Shown one piece after another: positions 27,270-36,414 of a stretch of 64,000 nt of DNA (the first letter of the stretch is position 1; every line of letters begins with the position of its first letter). The position numbers and the translations under genes are program-made. The DNA comes from Chloroflexota bacterium. GTDB lineage: Bacteria; Chloroflexota; Chloroflexia; Chloroflexales; Roseiflexaceae. Below the pieces are notes generated by a model. The model was not told where the DNA came from. It saw only the letters and a list, made by a program, of their open reading frames with translations, and did not search any database. The DNA is taken from assembly GCA_013388755.1 (NCBI GenBank), contig JACAEQ010000078.1, positions 1 through 64,000 on the forward strand, read 5' to 3'.

Positions 27270-28379
27270 ATGACTGATGATTCTCTCCAACGTGAACTGG
27301 TTGAACTTACCTGCGACCTGATCGCCTACCCCTCAACGGCCGACCGCCCGGCGGATCTTGCCGCGATTGTGGATTACGTTGAGCGTTATGCGCGATCGAT
27401 CCGTGGTGTGTTCGTGCAACGCTTCGAGGTGCAGCAGATACCATGTTTGATGGTGACACTGCGCCCGACCAGGACACCCACCGTGATTCTCAATGGCCAT
27501 CTTGACGTGGTTGCCGCGCGCCCGGAGCAATACCAGCCCGTGATTCAGAATGGTCGCATTTATGGACGTGGAAGCCAGGATATGAAAGGCGCCTGTGCGG
27601 TATTGATGCGGCTGATGAAGGATCTTGCCGCCCGGCCGCAGCCACCCGACATCGGCTTCATGTTTGTCGCCGATGAAGAGATCGGCGGGTTTCAGGGAAC
27701 GAATTATCTGCTGGATCAGGGGTGGCGCAGTTCGCTCTTTATTGCTGCCGAGCCGACCGACCTGAACATCTGTTACGCCGCCAAAGGCATGGTAAGGCTT
27801 GACATAACAATCCATGGGCGCCCGGCCCACGGCTCACGGCCCTGGGAAGGAACCAATCCGATCGCTGCCCTGCGTGATGGTCTGGTTGCGCTTGAGCAGC
27901 GCTTTCCGACGCCGCGTGATGCCGTCTGGGCAACGACGGCGGTACCCACCGTCGTGCGCGGCGGCGAGACGCTCAACCGTATTCCTGAGGAGGTGACCCT
28001 CTCGCTCGATATCCGGCACGTGCCGGATGAAACGCCGGAGGCGATCGAAACCGTGGTGCGCGCCTGCTTTCCTGGGGCGACCGTGGTCAGGAACAGTACC
28101 GGCGGCATCCCGCTCGACACCGACCCGCAACATCCGTACCTGGCCCGGCTTGCTGCCTGCGCCGAGCGTGTCACCGGGCGCGCGCCGCAATTGTACCGTG
28201 AGCACTTTGGCTCCGATGCGCGCTTTTATAGCGGCGCAGGCATCCCGGCGATTTGCTTTGGTCCGGTGGGTGCAGGGCTGCACTCAGATGATGAATGGGT
28301 CGAAACGGCGAGCCTGGAGCAGTTGTATGCCATTCTGCTAGCCAGCATGGTGGAGCTGGCCACGTCAGGCGGTGCCTGA
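27270..28379 (+). CDS. M20-family metallopeptidase / deacylase (369 aa)
   Basis: An ArgE/DapE-type di-zinc hydrolase. NGHLDVVAARPEQY near residue 77 and GRGSQDMKGACAVL near 103 bring the first metal ligands. FVADEEIGGFQGT near 135 contains the catalytic Glu pair, AAEPTDLNICYAAKG the next ligand, and HFGSDARFYSGAGIP near 312 leads to the terminal His region (GLHSDDEWV). The lid domain is present (WATTAVPTVVRGGETLNRIP). The substrate cannot be told; succinyl-diaminopimelate, acetylornithine or a dipeptide are the usual options. It stands alone between an exported hydrolase and a sensor gene. Confidence 0.85.
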   Translation: MTDDSLQRELVELTCDLIAYPSTADRPADLAAIVDYVERYARSIRGVFVQRFEVQQIPCLMVTLRPTRTPTVILNGHLDVVAARPEQYQPVIQNGRIYGRGSQDMKGACAVLMRLMKDLAARPQPPDIGFMFVADEEIGGFQGTNYLLDQGWRSSLFIAAEPTDLNICYAAKGMVRLDITIHGRPAHGSRPWEGTNPIAALRDGLVALEQRFPTPRDAVWATTAVPTVVRGGETLNRIPEEVTLSLDIRHVPDETPEAIETVVRACFPGATVVRNSTGGIPLDTDPQHPYLARLAACAERVTGRAPQLYREHFGSDARFYSGAGIPAICFGPVGAGLHSDDEWVETASLEQLYAILLASMVELATSGGA

Positions 28380-28447
28380 CGAGGAGCGAGAGGTGAGGGC
28401 CGTGGGGCGTGGTGTGCCGGGGCTGCATGTGCGCTGGTACCGCTCCA

Positions 28448-29461
28448 TCAGGCATGCTCTCGGCCAGCGCGTTCATCGTAGCTGCGCCAGAACTCGAGCA
28501 TCGTGGCATCATCAGTGCGGGTTGTGCTGCGCCCGATCGCATAGGAATGGGAACGCCCGCTGGCATCATTCAAGCGCACCAGCGTTGTAGCGCCGTCCAT
28601 ATCCGTAAGGCGCTGCATGCCGCGTTCATTGAGCAGGCGTTGCACCTCCACATATGGCCGACCAACGAGATCACGCGGATGCATACCGGCGATACGCTCG
28701 GAGAAGAAGCGATTGGCCGCCAGGATCACGCCGTCGCCGTCGATCAGGAGGATGCCTTCCGGCAGATGGTCGAAGACCGTGCGCAGCAGATCGCGACTAT
28801 TCTGCACCTGGCGCGCCCGTTCGGCCAGCAAGGTCTCAAGCAGGCGCGCATCACGCCGCAACGCCTCGGCCTGGCGCATGCCGGCACAGATCGCCCCCAG
28901 CGTACCGGCATAGATCGTCAGGTTCGCCCACATTTCCGCCGAAAGTGCCGGTTCCTCCGCGGCCATGCGGTACATCACAACCACGCCGACATCCTGCCCC
29001 ATGCGCGAGAGCGGCAGCGCAATGCAGGCCGGCGTACCGGCGACATCGCCAGGGGCGCTGGTGATCGCTTCAGCATCGAGTGCCTGGTACGCAATTGCGG
29101 CTGCATGGTCAAGAATTGCCGGATCAGGAACGATCGTATCTGGCAGGGCGCTGGGGACCAGGAGACCAGATTCATCGAGCAAGAACAACACCCCGCCGTC
29201 CATACCGAAGATATCCACACTCTGCTGGCGCACCAGGGCCGCGAGGTCCTCATACGAGTGTTGCACCGCCAGGAACTGCCCGATCGCGTGGAGCGCACCG
29301 GTCGCGCCGGCCGGCGCAGGGCCCAGCGATTCTTGCAGGGCGACGGAGAGACGTGAGAGGGTCACGGCGCTGCCGTGCAACTGCTCGTTGGCGCGATGCA
29401 GCTGTGATACCAGGTCAATCGCATCGGCAGTTGAAAGTTTGCTGAGATCGGCGAGATCCAA
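28448..29461 (-). CDS. GAF-PAS sensory protein without an output domain (337 aa)
   Basis: An N-terminal helical stretch (VSQLHRANEQLHGSAVTLSR, about residues 15-40) precedes a GAF domain (about 60-210) and then a PAS domain (about 240-320) starting at LRTVFDHLPEGILLIDGDG. There is no kinase, cyclase or DNA-binding domain, so it probably acts by protein contact, for instance with one of the kinases 3 kb away. I chose the TTG at 29461 because AAGGAGG stands 7 nt upstream; the frame is open further but has no ribosome site. Confidence 0.72.
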   Translation of the reverse strand: MDLADLSKLSTADAIDLVSQLHRANEQLHGSAVTLSRLSVALQESLGPAPAGATGALHAIGQFLAVQHSYEDLAALVRQQSVDIFGMDGGVLFLLDESGLLVPSALPDTIVPDPAILDHAAAIAYQALDAEAITSAPGDVAGTPACIALPLSRMGQDVGVVVMYRMAAEEPALSAEMWANLTIYAGTLGAICAGMRQAEALRRDARLLETLLAERARQVQNSRDLLRTVFDHLPEGILLIDGDGVILAANRFFSERIAGMHPRDLVGRPYVEVQRLLNERGMQRLTDMDGATTLVRLNDASGRSHSYAIGRSTTRTDDATMLEFWRSYDERAGREHA

Positions 29462-29755
29462 TGCGCGCCTCCTTGCCCTGCTGGGTGCCAAGCCCGGGCG
29501 GCTCACGAGCCGCTGGTAACGTGAGTGTACCACCTGTCAGCAGCGTATTGTAGCACATGATATCAGCGCAGGATGACAGGCGCCGCGCTCCCGGTGGTAA
29601 GTGCAACGAACGCTGCACTCGTCTGCGTTGCATACTATATTATGTCAACTTATGCTCGATAAAAATACTTGAAAATGGTTATTTTCAATGACTGGCCAGG
29701 CGTGTTATACTGGCGACACAGAGTCTCGTTCGCCTCATTGATGCAATTGGTGACG
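29462..29755. other. AT-rich divergent intergenic region with a perfect palindrome
   Basis: The stretch 29625-29700 is much richer in A and T than its surroundings. TTGAAAAT-GGTT-ATTTTCAA at 29669-29688 is an exact inverted repeat. A possible promoter for the recombinase gene is TTGCAT (29629-29634), 17 nt, TATGCT (29652-29657); a second -10, TATACT, is at 29706-29711. The palindrome lies between the two -10 elements and could be an operator or a recombination site. No small gene is visible. Confidence 0.5.
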
Positions 29756-30886
29756 ATGTCAAGCAGTATGGTTCTACCCGTGACCACCGCGCTGACCCGC
29801 CTGGCGGATGCGATCGCGGCCGACGACGACAATCCGCAGGTTGACGATCTGGCGGCGACGCCACCGGCGACCAGTGATACCCGTACGCCGGCCGGGGCGT
29901 ACCTGGCGCGGCTGGGGCCCTCATCGCGGCGGGTCATGCATGCCTCGCTGGTGACGCTGGCGCATCTCAGCGGTGTGGGGCGGATTGCATCTATTGATAC
30001 AATGCAGCAATGGCCATTTATCTACCCCTGGCACCGCTTGCGGTATGCCCATACGCTGGCGCTGCGCGAACGATTGCAGCAGCCCATTTTCCGACCGCGC
30101 CCACCTGGCGCACGCGGTCGCCCGCCGGTCGATGTGCTGGCGCCGGCGACGATCCAGCGCCACCTGGCGGCGCTGACCGGCGTGCTCAAGGAATGCTGGC
30201 GACTCGCGTTGATGGGGGTCGAAGACTACCACCGGGCGATCGATCTGCCGCCGGTGCGCGGCGAACGCGCCCCCGCGGGTCGCGCCCTCACCCCCGGCGA
30301 GATCCATGCACTGCTGGCGACCTGCGCCGCCGACCCGCGGCCCATCGGCCGGCGTGACCAGGCGGTGATTGCCATACTCTACGGCGGAGGATTACGCCGC
30401 AGCGAGGTGACGGCGCTGGAGCTTGGCGACTATGACCCGGCGAGTGGCGCAGTGACGATACGCGCCGCGAAAGGGAACAAGGATCGCACGGCCTACCTGC
30501 CGCGTGGCGCGCGTGAGACGCTGGCGGTCTGGCTGAGCCTCCGGGCGAGCGCACCGCAACCGCAACTTCGGCCTGATCAGCCGCAGCGACCGCTGTTTGT
30601 ATCGTTCCACAACGAGGCGATGACCGGGCGACCATTTGATGAAGAGAGCCTGCATGCCATGCTCGCGCAGCGCTGCCTGCAGGCCGGTGTCGCACCCTGC
30701 CGGCCGCACGACTTACGCCGTACCTTCATTGGCGACCTGCTCACGGCGGGGGTGGATATCGCGATCGTCCAGCGCCTCGTCGGCCATGCCGATCCAGGGA
30801 CGACCACACGCTACGACCGGCGCCCCGACGCCGCGAAGGCCCGGGCGGTCGAGCGGCTGCACGTGCCGTTTATTGAGAGTCGTTGA
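29756..30886 (+). CDS. Tyrosine recombinase, XerC/D-like (376 aa)
   Basis: Catalytic residues are complete: Arg in LYGGGLRRSEVTAL, Lys in AAKGNKDRTAYL, HxxR in RPHDLRRTFIGDLL, His in LVGHADPGTTTRYDRR with the nucleophile Tyr at its end. The N-terminal SAM-like core-binding domain is long and divergent, with a Thr/Pro-rich opening. At about 376 residues it is longer than XerC or XerD (about 300) and may be a stand-alone integrase. No phage, IS or integron genes are adjacent. Starts at 29741 (ATG) or 29768 are also possible; none has a clear ribosome site. Its 3' end overlaps the convergent GNAT gene by 17 bp. Confidence 0.85.
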   Translation: MSSSMVLPVTTALTRLADAIAADDDNPQVDDLAATPPATSDTRTPAGAYLARLGPSSRRVMHASLVTLAHLSGVGRIASIDTMQQWPFIYPWHRLRYAHTLALRERLQQPIFRPRPPGARGRPPVDVLAPATIQRHLAALTGVLKECWRLALMGVEDYHRAIDLPPVRGERAPAGRALTPGEIHALLATCAADPRPIGRRDQAVIAILYGGGLRRSEVTALELGDYDPASGAVTIRAAKGNKDRTAYLPRGARETLAVWLSLRASAPQPQLRPDQPQRPLFVSFHNEAMTGRPFDEESLHAMLAQRCLQAGVAPCRPHDLRRTFIGDLLTAGVDIAIVQRLVGHADPGTTTRYDRRPDAAKARAVERLHVPFIESR

Positions 30887-31460
30887 TCCCCTGACGGACG
30901 CCTGTATGGACATTATGCTGTCCCCGGGCTCGCCATTCATGCGCCAGGATCGCGTAGCCATATTCGTCGTGCCAGGCTGTGCCATCCCAGATCGTCTCAC
31001 GGTAGTGCGCCTCTCGCCGCATGCCAAGCTTCTCCATGACGCGCACAGAAGCGATATTGCGCGCATCGCACGTGTCGGCGATCCGGTGCAGACCGAGCGT
31101 CTCAAAGCCGTAGGTGAACAATGCCCGCATGGCTTCGGTTGCGTAGCCATGCCCCCAGTAGGCACGGTGGAACAAATACGCAAATGTGGCATGGCGTGGC
31201 TCGTATTCCAGCAGCGCCAGCGTGCAACTACCAATCACCCGCTGTTCCGCGCGTAACACCACGGCCATGTCGTATACGTGACGCGGATGGGCGCGGGCCA
31301 GCGCAATGCAACGTGCGATGTGCTCCTTCGTTTGCTCGACGCTGCTCGGGCCAAACGGCAGATACCGCACCACATCGGGATCTGAGCTGTAGGCGTACAC
31401 ATCCGGCCAGTCGCCGGCCACAAAATCGCGCAGATGTAGCCGTTCGGTCTCAAGCCACAT
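30870..31460 (-). CDS. GNAT acetyltransferase, RimJ/RimL-like (196 aa)
   Basis: Acetylates an amine with acetyl-CoA. TERLHLRDFVAGDWPDVYAY opens the RimJ/L-type fold, VIGSCTLALLEYEPRHA gives the central strands, YWGHGYATEAMRALFTYGFE holds the acetyl-CoA pyrophosphate loop (residues about 113-132), and NIASVRVMEKLGMRREAHYR ends the core. The target could be a ribosomal protein or a small molecule. It is a single gene converging on the recombinase gene. Confidence 0.85.
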   Translation of the reverse strand: MWLETERLHLRDFVAGDWPDVYAYSSDPDVVRYLPFGPSSVEQTKEHIARCIALARAHPRHVYDMAVVLRAEQRVIGSCTLALLEYEPRHATFAYLFHRAYWGHGYATEAMRALFTYGFETLGLHRIADTCDARNIASVRVMEKLGMRREAHYRETIWDGTAWHDEYGYAILAHEWRARGQHNVHTGVRQGINDSQ

Positions 31461-31814
31461 ACGTAGTTATGTCAATCTATATCATGGACCAGGCAGACTT
31501 CGCACCGCGTTTCGTGGCATGGGCAGACCTGTGGAAGTATAGCACAGGCGGCCTGGATCCTATACTTTGCAAATGTTCAGGTTGTAATGCCGTAACCTGG
31601 CGTCGCCGTTTGTTTCCATCCCAGGCACAGGCAACGTGCTACTCTGGCGTAGAATCGGTGCCGGCGCCGCGTACCGTCACTGTCCACCGCTGCACTCAAC
31701 GATCCCGGCAATATGGTATGGGTCCGGGGTGGGTACATGGCCTGCGCGCCCGGCAGCAGGGTGAACTACTGCCATGACCTGGCGTCTGCGCCGCGGCGTA
31801 CTGAGGAGGATTGC
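31461..31814. other. Intergenic region upstream of the acyl-ACP-reductase-like gene
   Basis: This is 354 nt without a recognisable gene. TATACT at 31560-31565 and TAGAAT near 31650 could be -10 elements, but neither has a good -35 at the right distance. AGGTTGTAATGCCGTAACCT near 31580 is a loose inverted repeat. The ribosome site GAGGAGGA lies just before the ATG at 31815. Confidence 0.4.
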
Positions 31815-34001
31815 ATGAAGAAGGTGTTGATTATTCATCTCGGCGAAGGTGATGATGTTTCATCGGTGGCCTTTCTCGGCCAGGATGTCTCATTGCATCG
31901 TGTCGGTTGTGGTGGCGACGCGGGGCGCGCCCGCACCCTGATCGACGAGCACGATGGCACGGTTGACGCAATCGGCCTGGAATGCATGCCGGCATCGCTC
32001 CACCTGGGCGACACCCGGCTGCCGCATACCGTCGGCGCGACCCTATCGGGCGGTGCGCGCACCACGCCGGTGGTTGATGGCAGCGGCGTGCGGGCCGAAC
32101 TGGAGCGCTGGGGCATTATTCTCGCCGAGCGCGCGCACCCGCTGATCTTCAACCAGAAACGTGTCCTGATGACTCCCGGCGTCAACCACGAAGGGCTGGC
32201 GCAGGCGCTGGCACGGCGTAGTTCGGCAATGCGCTTCGCCGACCCGCAACTCTTTTTCGGCCTGCCGGATGCGCCGGGTGTTGGCAGCGCGCAGACGCTG
32301 GATCAGGTTGCCGGTGCGACGCTCGAGGCACTCAAGGATGCGCCGTTTGAGTTGCTCGCCGGCGCCGTGGGAACGCCACACCACCCTGGCATGTTCGTCT
32401 GGGCCGATGTCCTCGCCGGCGACATGGCCACCATCCGGCGATTTGCGCCGTCACGGCTCGATCACAAAATCGTGATTGTTGAGGCCGCCAGTGACGACGA
32501 TATCGCCGACCTGCGCCAGCGTGGCGTGACGATGCTGGTGACGCTGATGCCGTCGCTAGAGGGGAAGGGCAAAGTGGCGCGCCACTCTGCAGCAACCGTG
32601 GAGGCGTTGCTTGCTGCGCTGCGCCCCGACCCGGCCACCCCGCTGACCGAAGATACCTATCTCGACCTGCTGGCCGACCTTGACTGGGCGCCGGCGGTAA
32701 GCGTTCTGCAACAGGAGGAGGCGGGCATCAATAAGTTTGCCTTCGTCATCCACCCGCTGAGCACCAGGTTCATCCACGAATACCCACCATTCCACTGGAC
32801 ACGCTACGTTCCCGATGAGATCGTCGAAGCCGCCGCCGCCTACGTACCGCCGATTTTTGTCGGCAAGATCACCGGTGGGCGCTCACCGGTCACCGGCCAG
32901 CGTATCGAAGGCTACCTGATCTCGCTCGGCGCGACACCGCGCCAGATGATGAAGCATAGCCCGCGCTTCACCTACAACCTGCTCAACCAGGCGGCGCGCC
33001 TGGCGGAGCGCCTGGGTGCGCGGATCATGGGGCTGGGTGCGTTCACCAGTGTGGTTGGTGATGCCGGCATTACCGTCGCCCACGAGGCCGACATCGCAAT
33101 CACCAGTGGCAATAGCCTGACGGTGGCCGCGACCCTGGAGACCGCCAAGATTGCCGTGCGCGCCATGGGCCGCGACGATATGACCCGCGGCCGGATCATG
33201 ATCATCGGCGCGACCGGTTCGATCGGCTCGGCCTGCGCGCGCCTGGCGGCCCAGGCGACGAAAGACGTGGTGCTGGTGTCGATCGAACCGGAGAAGCTGA
33301 TCGACCTCAAGCGCAAGATCGAGCATGAAACGCCCGGTACGCGGGTTGTCATCTCAACCCACGCCAACAGCCTGGCCGGTGAATGCGACCTGATTCTGAC
33401 GGCAACCTCGGCGTTTGGCCAGCGCGTACTTGATGTGACCGAGTGCAAACCGGGCGCCGTCATTTGCGACGTGGCCCGCCCGCCCGATATCAGCGCGGCG
33501 GAAGCGGCGTTGCGCCCCGACGTGCTGGTGATCGAAAGCGGCGAGGTACTGATCCCCGGTGACGTCGAGGTGGGCTACGATATCGGCCTGCCACCCAGGA
33601 CAGTCTACGCCTGCCTGGCCGAGACCTCGCTGCTGGCCATGGAGGGCCGGTTCGAGGATTATACGCTGGGTCGCAATATCACTCCTGAGCGAGTGAAAGA
33701 GATCTACCGGCTGTATAAGAAACATGGCTACCAGCTGGCGCCGCTGCGCTCATTCGAGGAATACATCACCGAAGAGCAGCTCATGCACAAACGCGAACTG
33801 GCTGCCACGCTGCGCGCTGATCCGGAGTTGTTCGCGCGGCGCAAGGCTGAAGCCAAAGAACATCTCAAGTCAATCCCGGCGACCTCGAAGGGCGTAAGCG
33901 GGATACGGCGTGGCAAGGCGTCAGCAGCATGGGGATGGGCCGGTGTCGGCGCGGTTGCACTGAGCCTTGTGGCGCTGCGTCGGCAGGCCAGGGCGCGCTA
34001 A
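31815..34001 (+). CDS. Acyl-ACP-reductase-like protein with a large N-terminal extension and C-terminal membrane anchor (728 aa)
   Basis: Residues from about 320 to 670 follow the pattern of cyanobacterial long-chain acyl-ACP reductase. The order is [44 protein letters not shown], the dinucleotide loop [16 protein letters not shown] near 470, then [17 protein letters not shown] whose Cys aligns with the acyl-thioester Cys, and YTLGRN. The first 310 residues are an extra domain I do not recognise ([36 protein letters not shown]). Near residue 710, [16 protein letters not shown] is a single membrane anchor close to the C-terminus. It could reduce an acyl thioester to an aldehyde at the membrane. 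The stop overlaps the next ATG by one base. No aldehyde-deformylating oxygenase gene is present. Confidence 0.65.
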   Translation: MKKVLIIHLGEGDDVSSVAFLGQDVSLHRVGCGGDAGRARTLIDEHDGTVDAIGLECMPASLHLGDTRLPHTVGATLSGGARTTPVVDGSGVRAELERWGIILAERAHPLIFNQKRVLMTPGVNHEGLAQALARRSSAMRFADPQLFFGLPDAPGVGSAQTLDQVAGATLEALKDAPFELLAGAVGTPHHPGMFVWADVLAGDMATIRRFAPSRLDHKIVIVEAASDDDIADLRQRGVTMLVTLMPSLEGKGKVARHSAATVEALLAALRPDPATPLTEDTYLDLLADLDWAPAVSVLQQEEAGINKFAFVIHPLSTRFIHEYPPFHWTRYVPDEIVEAAAAYVPPIFVGKITGGRSPVTGQRIEGYLISLGATPRQMMKHSPRFTYNLLNQAARLAERLGARIMGLGAFTSVVGDAGITVAHEADIAITSGNSLTVAATLETAKIAVRAMGRDDMTRGRIMIIGATGSIGSACARLAAQATKDVVLVSIEPEKLIDLKRKIEHETPGTRVVISTHANSLAGECDLILTATSAFGQRVLDVTECKPGAVICDVARPPDISAAEAALRPDVLVIESGEVLIPGDVEVGYDIGLPPRTVYACLAETSLLAMEGRFEDYTLGRNITPERVKEIYRLYKKHGYQLAPLRSFEEYITEEQLMHKRELAATLRADPELFARRKAEAKEHLKSIPATSKGVSGIRRGKASAAWGWAGVGAVALSLVALRRQARAR

Positions 34002-34423
34002 TGCCGATGCAGCGACTGATTCGCCTGGCGCTTGCCGTTACGCTTGTACTGGGGGCGCTGTTGCTGGCAGCCAATACGCTGGGCAGTCGCAGCAGCGCTC
34101 CGCCTGGCGGCCCGATCACCGGCGACGTCGATCGTGGCCGCCTCCTGTTTGAACGGGCCGGGTGCAGCGCATGCCATACCGTGACGACTGAGTTCCGCGT
34201 GGGCACGGGTATGGCAGGCGTGTTACAGCCGCAAGGGCCGGTCTACCCGTCCGGGATCGACTATGGTGGCGCATTACCGAATGGCGCGCCACGCACCGAA
34301 GAAAACGTCGCTGTTTTCATCCGTTCCACCAACCAGGGGAAGATCGGGTTGATGCCAGGACGCGCGCTCACCGACCAGCAGATGGCGGATCTCCTGGCGT
34401 ACCTGCGCACCCTGACCCGTTAA
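34001..34423 (+). CDS. Membrane-anchored class I cytochrome c (140 aa)
   Basis: An uncleaved or cleaved signal anchor (LIRLALAVTLVLGALLLAA) precedes a small c-type domain. CSACH near residue 53 binds haem covalently, and the Met in KIGLMPGRALTDQQM is the likely sixth ligand. Its ATG overlaps the stop of the reductase-like gene (TAATG), so the two are translationally coupled, which hints that it passes electrons to or from that membrane-tethered enzyme. Confidence 0.85.
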   Translation: MPMQRLIRLALAVTLVLGALLLAANTLGSRSSAPPGGPITGDVDRGRLLFERAGCSACHTVTTEFRVGTGMAGVLQPQGPVYPSGIDYGGALPNGAPRTEENVAVFIRSTNQGKIGLMPGRALTDQQMADLLAYLRTLTR

Positions 34424-34457
34424 CCAGGCGAACGGAGCCAGCCGTGGTTGAGCGCCT

Positions 34458-35540
34458 TCATGCAGCCTGGAGAAGAAAGGCACGCAGCGCCTGGTGATAC
34501 GCCTCGGGTTGTTCGATCATCGGGATGTGACCACACTGTTCGATCAATGCCAGGCGCGCGTCCGGCAGGAGCTGTACCGCTGCGTTCAGTGTGGGTGGCG
34601 GCATGATCTGATCGCCCGTGCCGCCGATCACCAGTGCTGGTTGCGGCGCGGTACGCAGCGCCTCGAAGACCGCCGGATCGCCGACGCTGGCGATGGCCAG
34701 CAGGTGCGCGCGCAGATCCATCTTCACCAGGTCAACGATCCCTTCCTGTAACATCCACTGCTCACGCGGGCCGTTCGCGATGAAGCGGGCTGCCATCATC
34801 TGCGGCAGTGGCGGCACACAGAGCAACGCCGTTGTCACCGGCTGCCAGATGCGTACCCAGGGCGCCAGCAGGTTGAGCCAGGGATACCCCAGGTGCAGCG
34901 TCAGGTCCAGCGGCACACGCGCCAGTGCGAACAGCATGCGTTCCAGTTCGTTCCCCGGCGCGCCAAATGCCGTCAGGATCAGGCGTTGCACGCGCGTCGG
35001 CCACAGCGCCGCCAGGTACGCGGCAATCCCGGCGCCGTACGAATGGCCGTTGACGGTGAAGGTTTCCAGCCCGAGCGCGTCGGCGAACTCCTCCACAACA
35101 CGCGCCTGGCGCGCGATCGTAGCTGGCTCGCTCAGCGCGGGCGAGTCGCCGAAACCGGGCAGGTCCGGTGCATAGACGCGGAAATCGGATGCAAGATCGG
35201 CAAGCGTCATCAGCCAGTATCGCGAAGATGCGGCCCAGCCGTGGAGCAGCAGCAGCGGCGGGCCATGGCCTGCCACGCGATAGGCCACGGGGCCGTGCGA
35301 CAATGCCACGACCTGCGGTGCGCCAAGCAACTCGCGCAGCATCGCGTTTGCCGGGCCGGTGGATGCGCCAGCGGTGGCGCTGGTGGAGAGGCGTAATCCC
35401 TGCCCACGGCGCAGCGGCTCGTCGGGGAGGAGAGGCGGCGGCGGAGGCGCATCGCCGGCGGGCGCGCTCACTGAGAGACGCAGCCCCTGACCGCGCCGGA
35501 TGGGTCGCTGCTGGTCATCGGCTGGTGGTTCAACGCTCAT
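34458..35540 (-). CDS. Alpha/beta hydrolase with a duplicated Arg-rich N-terminal peptide (360 aa)
   Basis: The catalytic fold occupies residues 90-360: oxyanion strand LLLLHGWAASSRYW, nucleophile elbow FTVNGHSYGAGIAAYL, acid in IGGTGDQIMPP, and His in EQCGHIPMIEQPEAYH. The first 60 residues are not part of the fold. They hold RRGQGLRLS twice (about residues 15-23 and 44-52) separated by a Pro run. The ATG at 35540 has GCAGGAGGCAGCC before it and lies inside the last codons of the ParA gene (11-bp overlap), so the two are coupled. The substrate is unknown; an esterase or lipase role is plausible. Confidence 0.8.
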   Translation of the reverse strand: MSVEPPADDQQRPIRRGQGLRLSVSAPAGDAPPPPPLLPDEPLRRGQGLRLSTSATAGASTGPANAMLRELLGAPQVVALSHGPVAYRVAGHGPPLLLLHGWAASSRYWLMTLADLASDFRVYAPDLPGFGDSPALSEPATIARQARVVEEFADALGLETFTVNGHSYGAGIAAYLAALWPTRVQRLILTAFGAPGNELERMLFALARVPLDLTLHLGYPWLNLLAPWVRIWQPVTTALLCVPPLPQMMAARFIANGPREQWMLQEGIVDLVKMDLRAHLLAIASVGDPAVFEALRTAPQPALVIGGTGDQIMPPPTLNAAVQLLPDARLALIEQCGHIPMIEQPEAYHQALRAFLLQAA

Positions 35541-36312
35541 GGCTGCCTCCTGGTGCAAGTCGCTGTTCAATTTCTTCGGCCAGCGCAACATACGCCTGCG
35601 CGCCGGCGCTGCCGGGCGCATAGCGGTTGATCGGCATACCGGCGATCGGCGCTTCCGCCAGCTTCACGTTCATTGGAATCACGGTCCGAAAGACGAGCGG
35701 ACCATAGCGCTCGCGTACCTGCTGTTCGATCTCGTGGCACAGGTTGGTGCGCCGGTCGGCCAGGGTACAGAGGACGCCGCCGATCGCCAGGCCGGGATTG
35801 ATCTCGCGCACCAGTTCGATTGTCTGTTCCAGTTGCGGCATCGCCTTGAGCGCATAGGCATGCAACTGCAGCGGTACCAGGACGTGGTGCGCCGCTGCAA
35901 GGGCATTCAGCGAGAAAATACCGAGTGAGGGCGGTGGATCGATCAGAATATAGTCATAAAACTCGCGGGCGGCGCGCAACGCCTTGCGCAGGAGCAACTC
36001 GCGTCCGACGCGCCCGGCGAGTTCAAGCTCGGCACCGGCCAGCAGCAGCGACGACGGGATCAGGTCAACCCCGGCGTCGGTACTGAGCGTGGCAAAGGCG
36101 CTGCCGCGCTCTGGATTGAGCAGCACTTCGTAGACACTATACTCAAGCTGTGACGGGTCGGCGCCGAGTCCCTGGGTCAGGTTGGCCTGCGGGTCAATGT
36201 CAATCAGCAGCACGCGCCAGCGCCGTTCGGCCAGCGCCACGCCCAGGCTCAATGCCGTCGTCGTCTTGCCGACGCCACCTTTCTGCATTGCCAGCGCAAG
36301 TACGTGGCCCAT
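35530..36312 (-). CDS. parA: ParA/Soj-family ATPase (260 aa)
   Basis: A Walker ATPase of the ParA type. MQKGGVGKTTTALSLGVAL carries the deviant Walker A with the signature lysine, LLIDIDPQANLTQGLG is the A' motif, and YILIDPPPSLGIFSLNAL is Walker B. Such proteins position chromosomes, plasmids or protein cargos along the nucleoid. There is no parB, dnaA or gidB nearby, so this is more likely an orphan cargo-positioning ParA than the chromosomal one. The partner may be the overlapping alpha/beta hydrolase, whose N-terminus has basic repeats. Upstream, TGGTATAAT on the minus strand (36359-36364 for the -10) is an extended -10 promoter. Confidence 0.85.
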   Translation of the reverse strand: MGHVLALAMQKGGVGKTTTALSLGVALAERRWRVLLIDIDPQANLTQGLGADPSQLEYSVYEVLLNPERGSAFATLSTDAGVDLIPSSLLLAGAELELAGRVGRELLLRKALRAAREFYDYILIDPPPSLGIFSLNALAAAHHVLVPLQLHAYALKAMPQLEQTIELVREINPGLAIGGVLCTLADRRTNLCHEIEQQVRERYGPLVFRTVIPMNVKLAEAPIAGMPINRYAPGSAGAQAYVALAEEIEQRLAPGGSHER

Positions 36313-36358
36313 ACGTTATGTCGCCCTGTACAGAGACTACTACACTGCTGCCGGGGGG

Positions 36359-36364
36359 ATTATA
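36359..36364 (-). promoter_or_regulatory. Extended -10 promoter of the parA-hydrolase pair
   Basis: Minus-strand TGGTATAAT is an exact -10 with the TG extension. No good -35 is visible 17 nt upstream. The leader would be about 40 nt. Confidence 0.45.
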
Positions 36365-36414
36365 CCACGCATAGCGCGGCGCGTTATGCGCCGGCTACGC
36401 TGGTATTGCAACGA

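Noticed and set aside
29629-31460. Integron or phage insertion around the tyrosine recombinase
   Set aside because: No attC-like array, gene cassettes, phage genes or flanking direct repeats were found; the neighbour is an ordinary GNAT gene.
35530-36312. Chromosomal partition locus
   Set aside because: The ParA is convincing, but there is no parB, parS-like repeat, dnaA or gid gene nearby.
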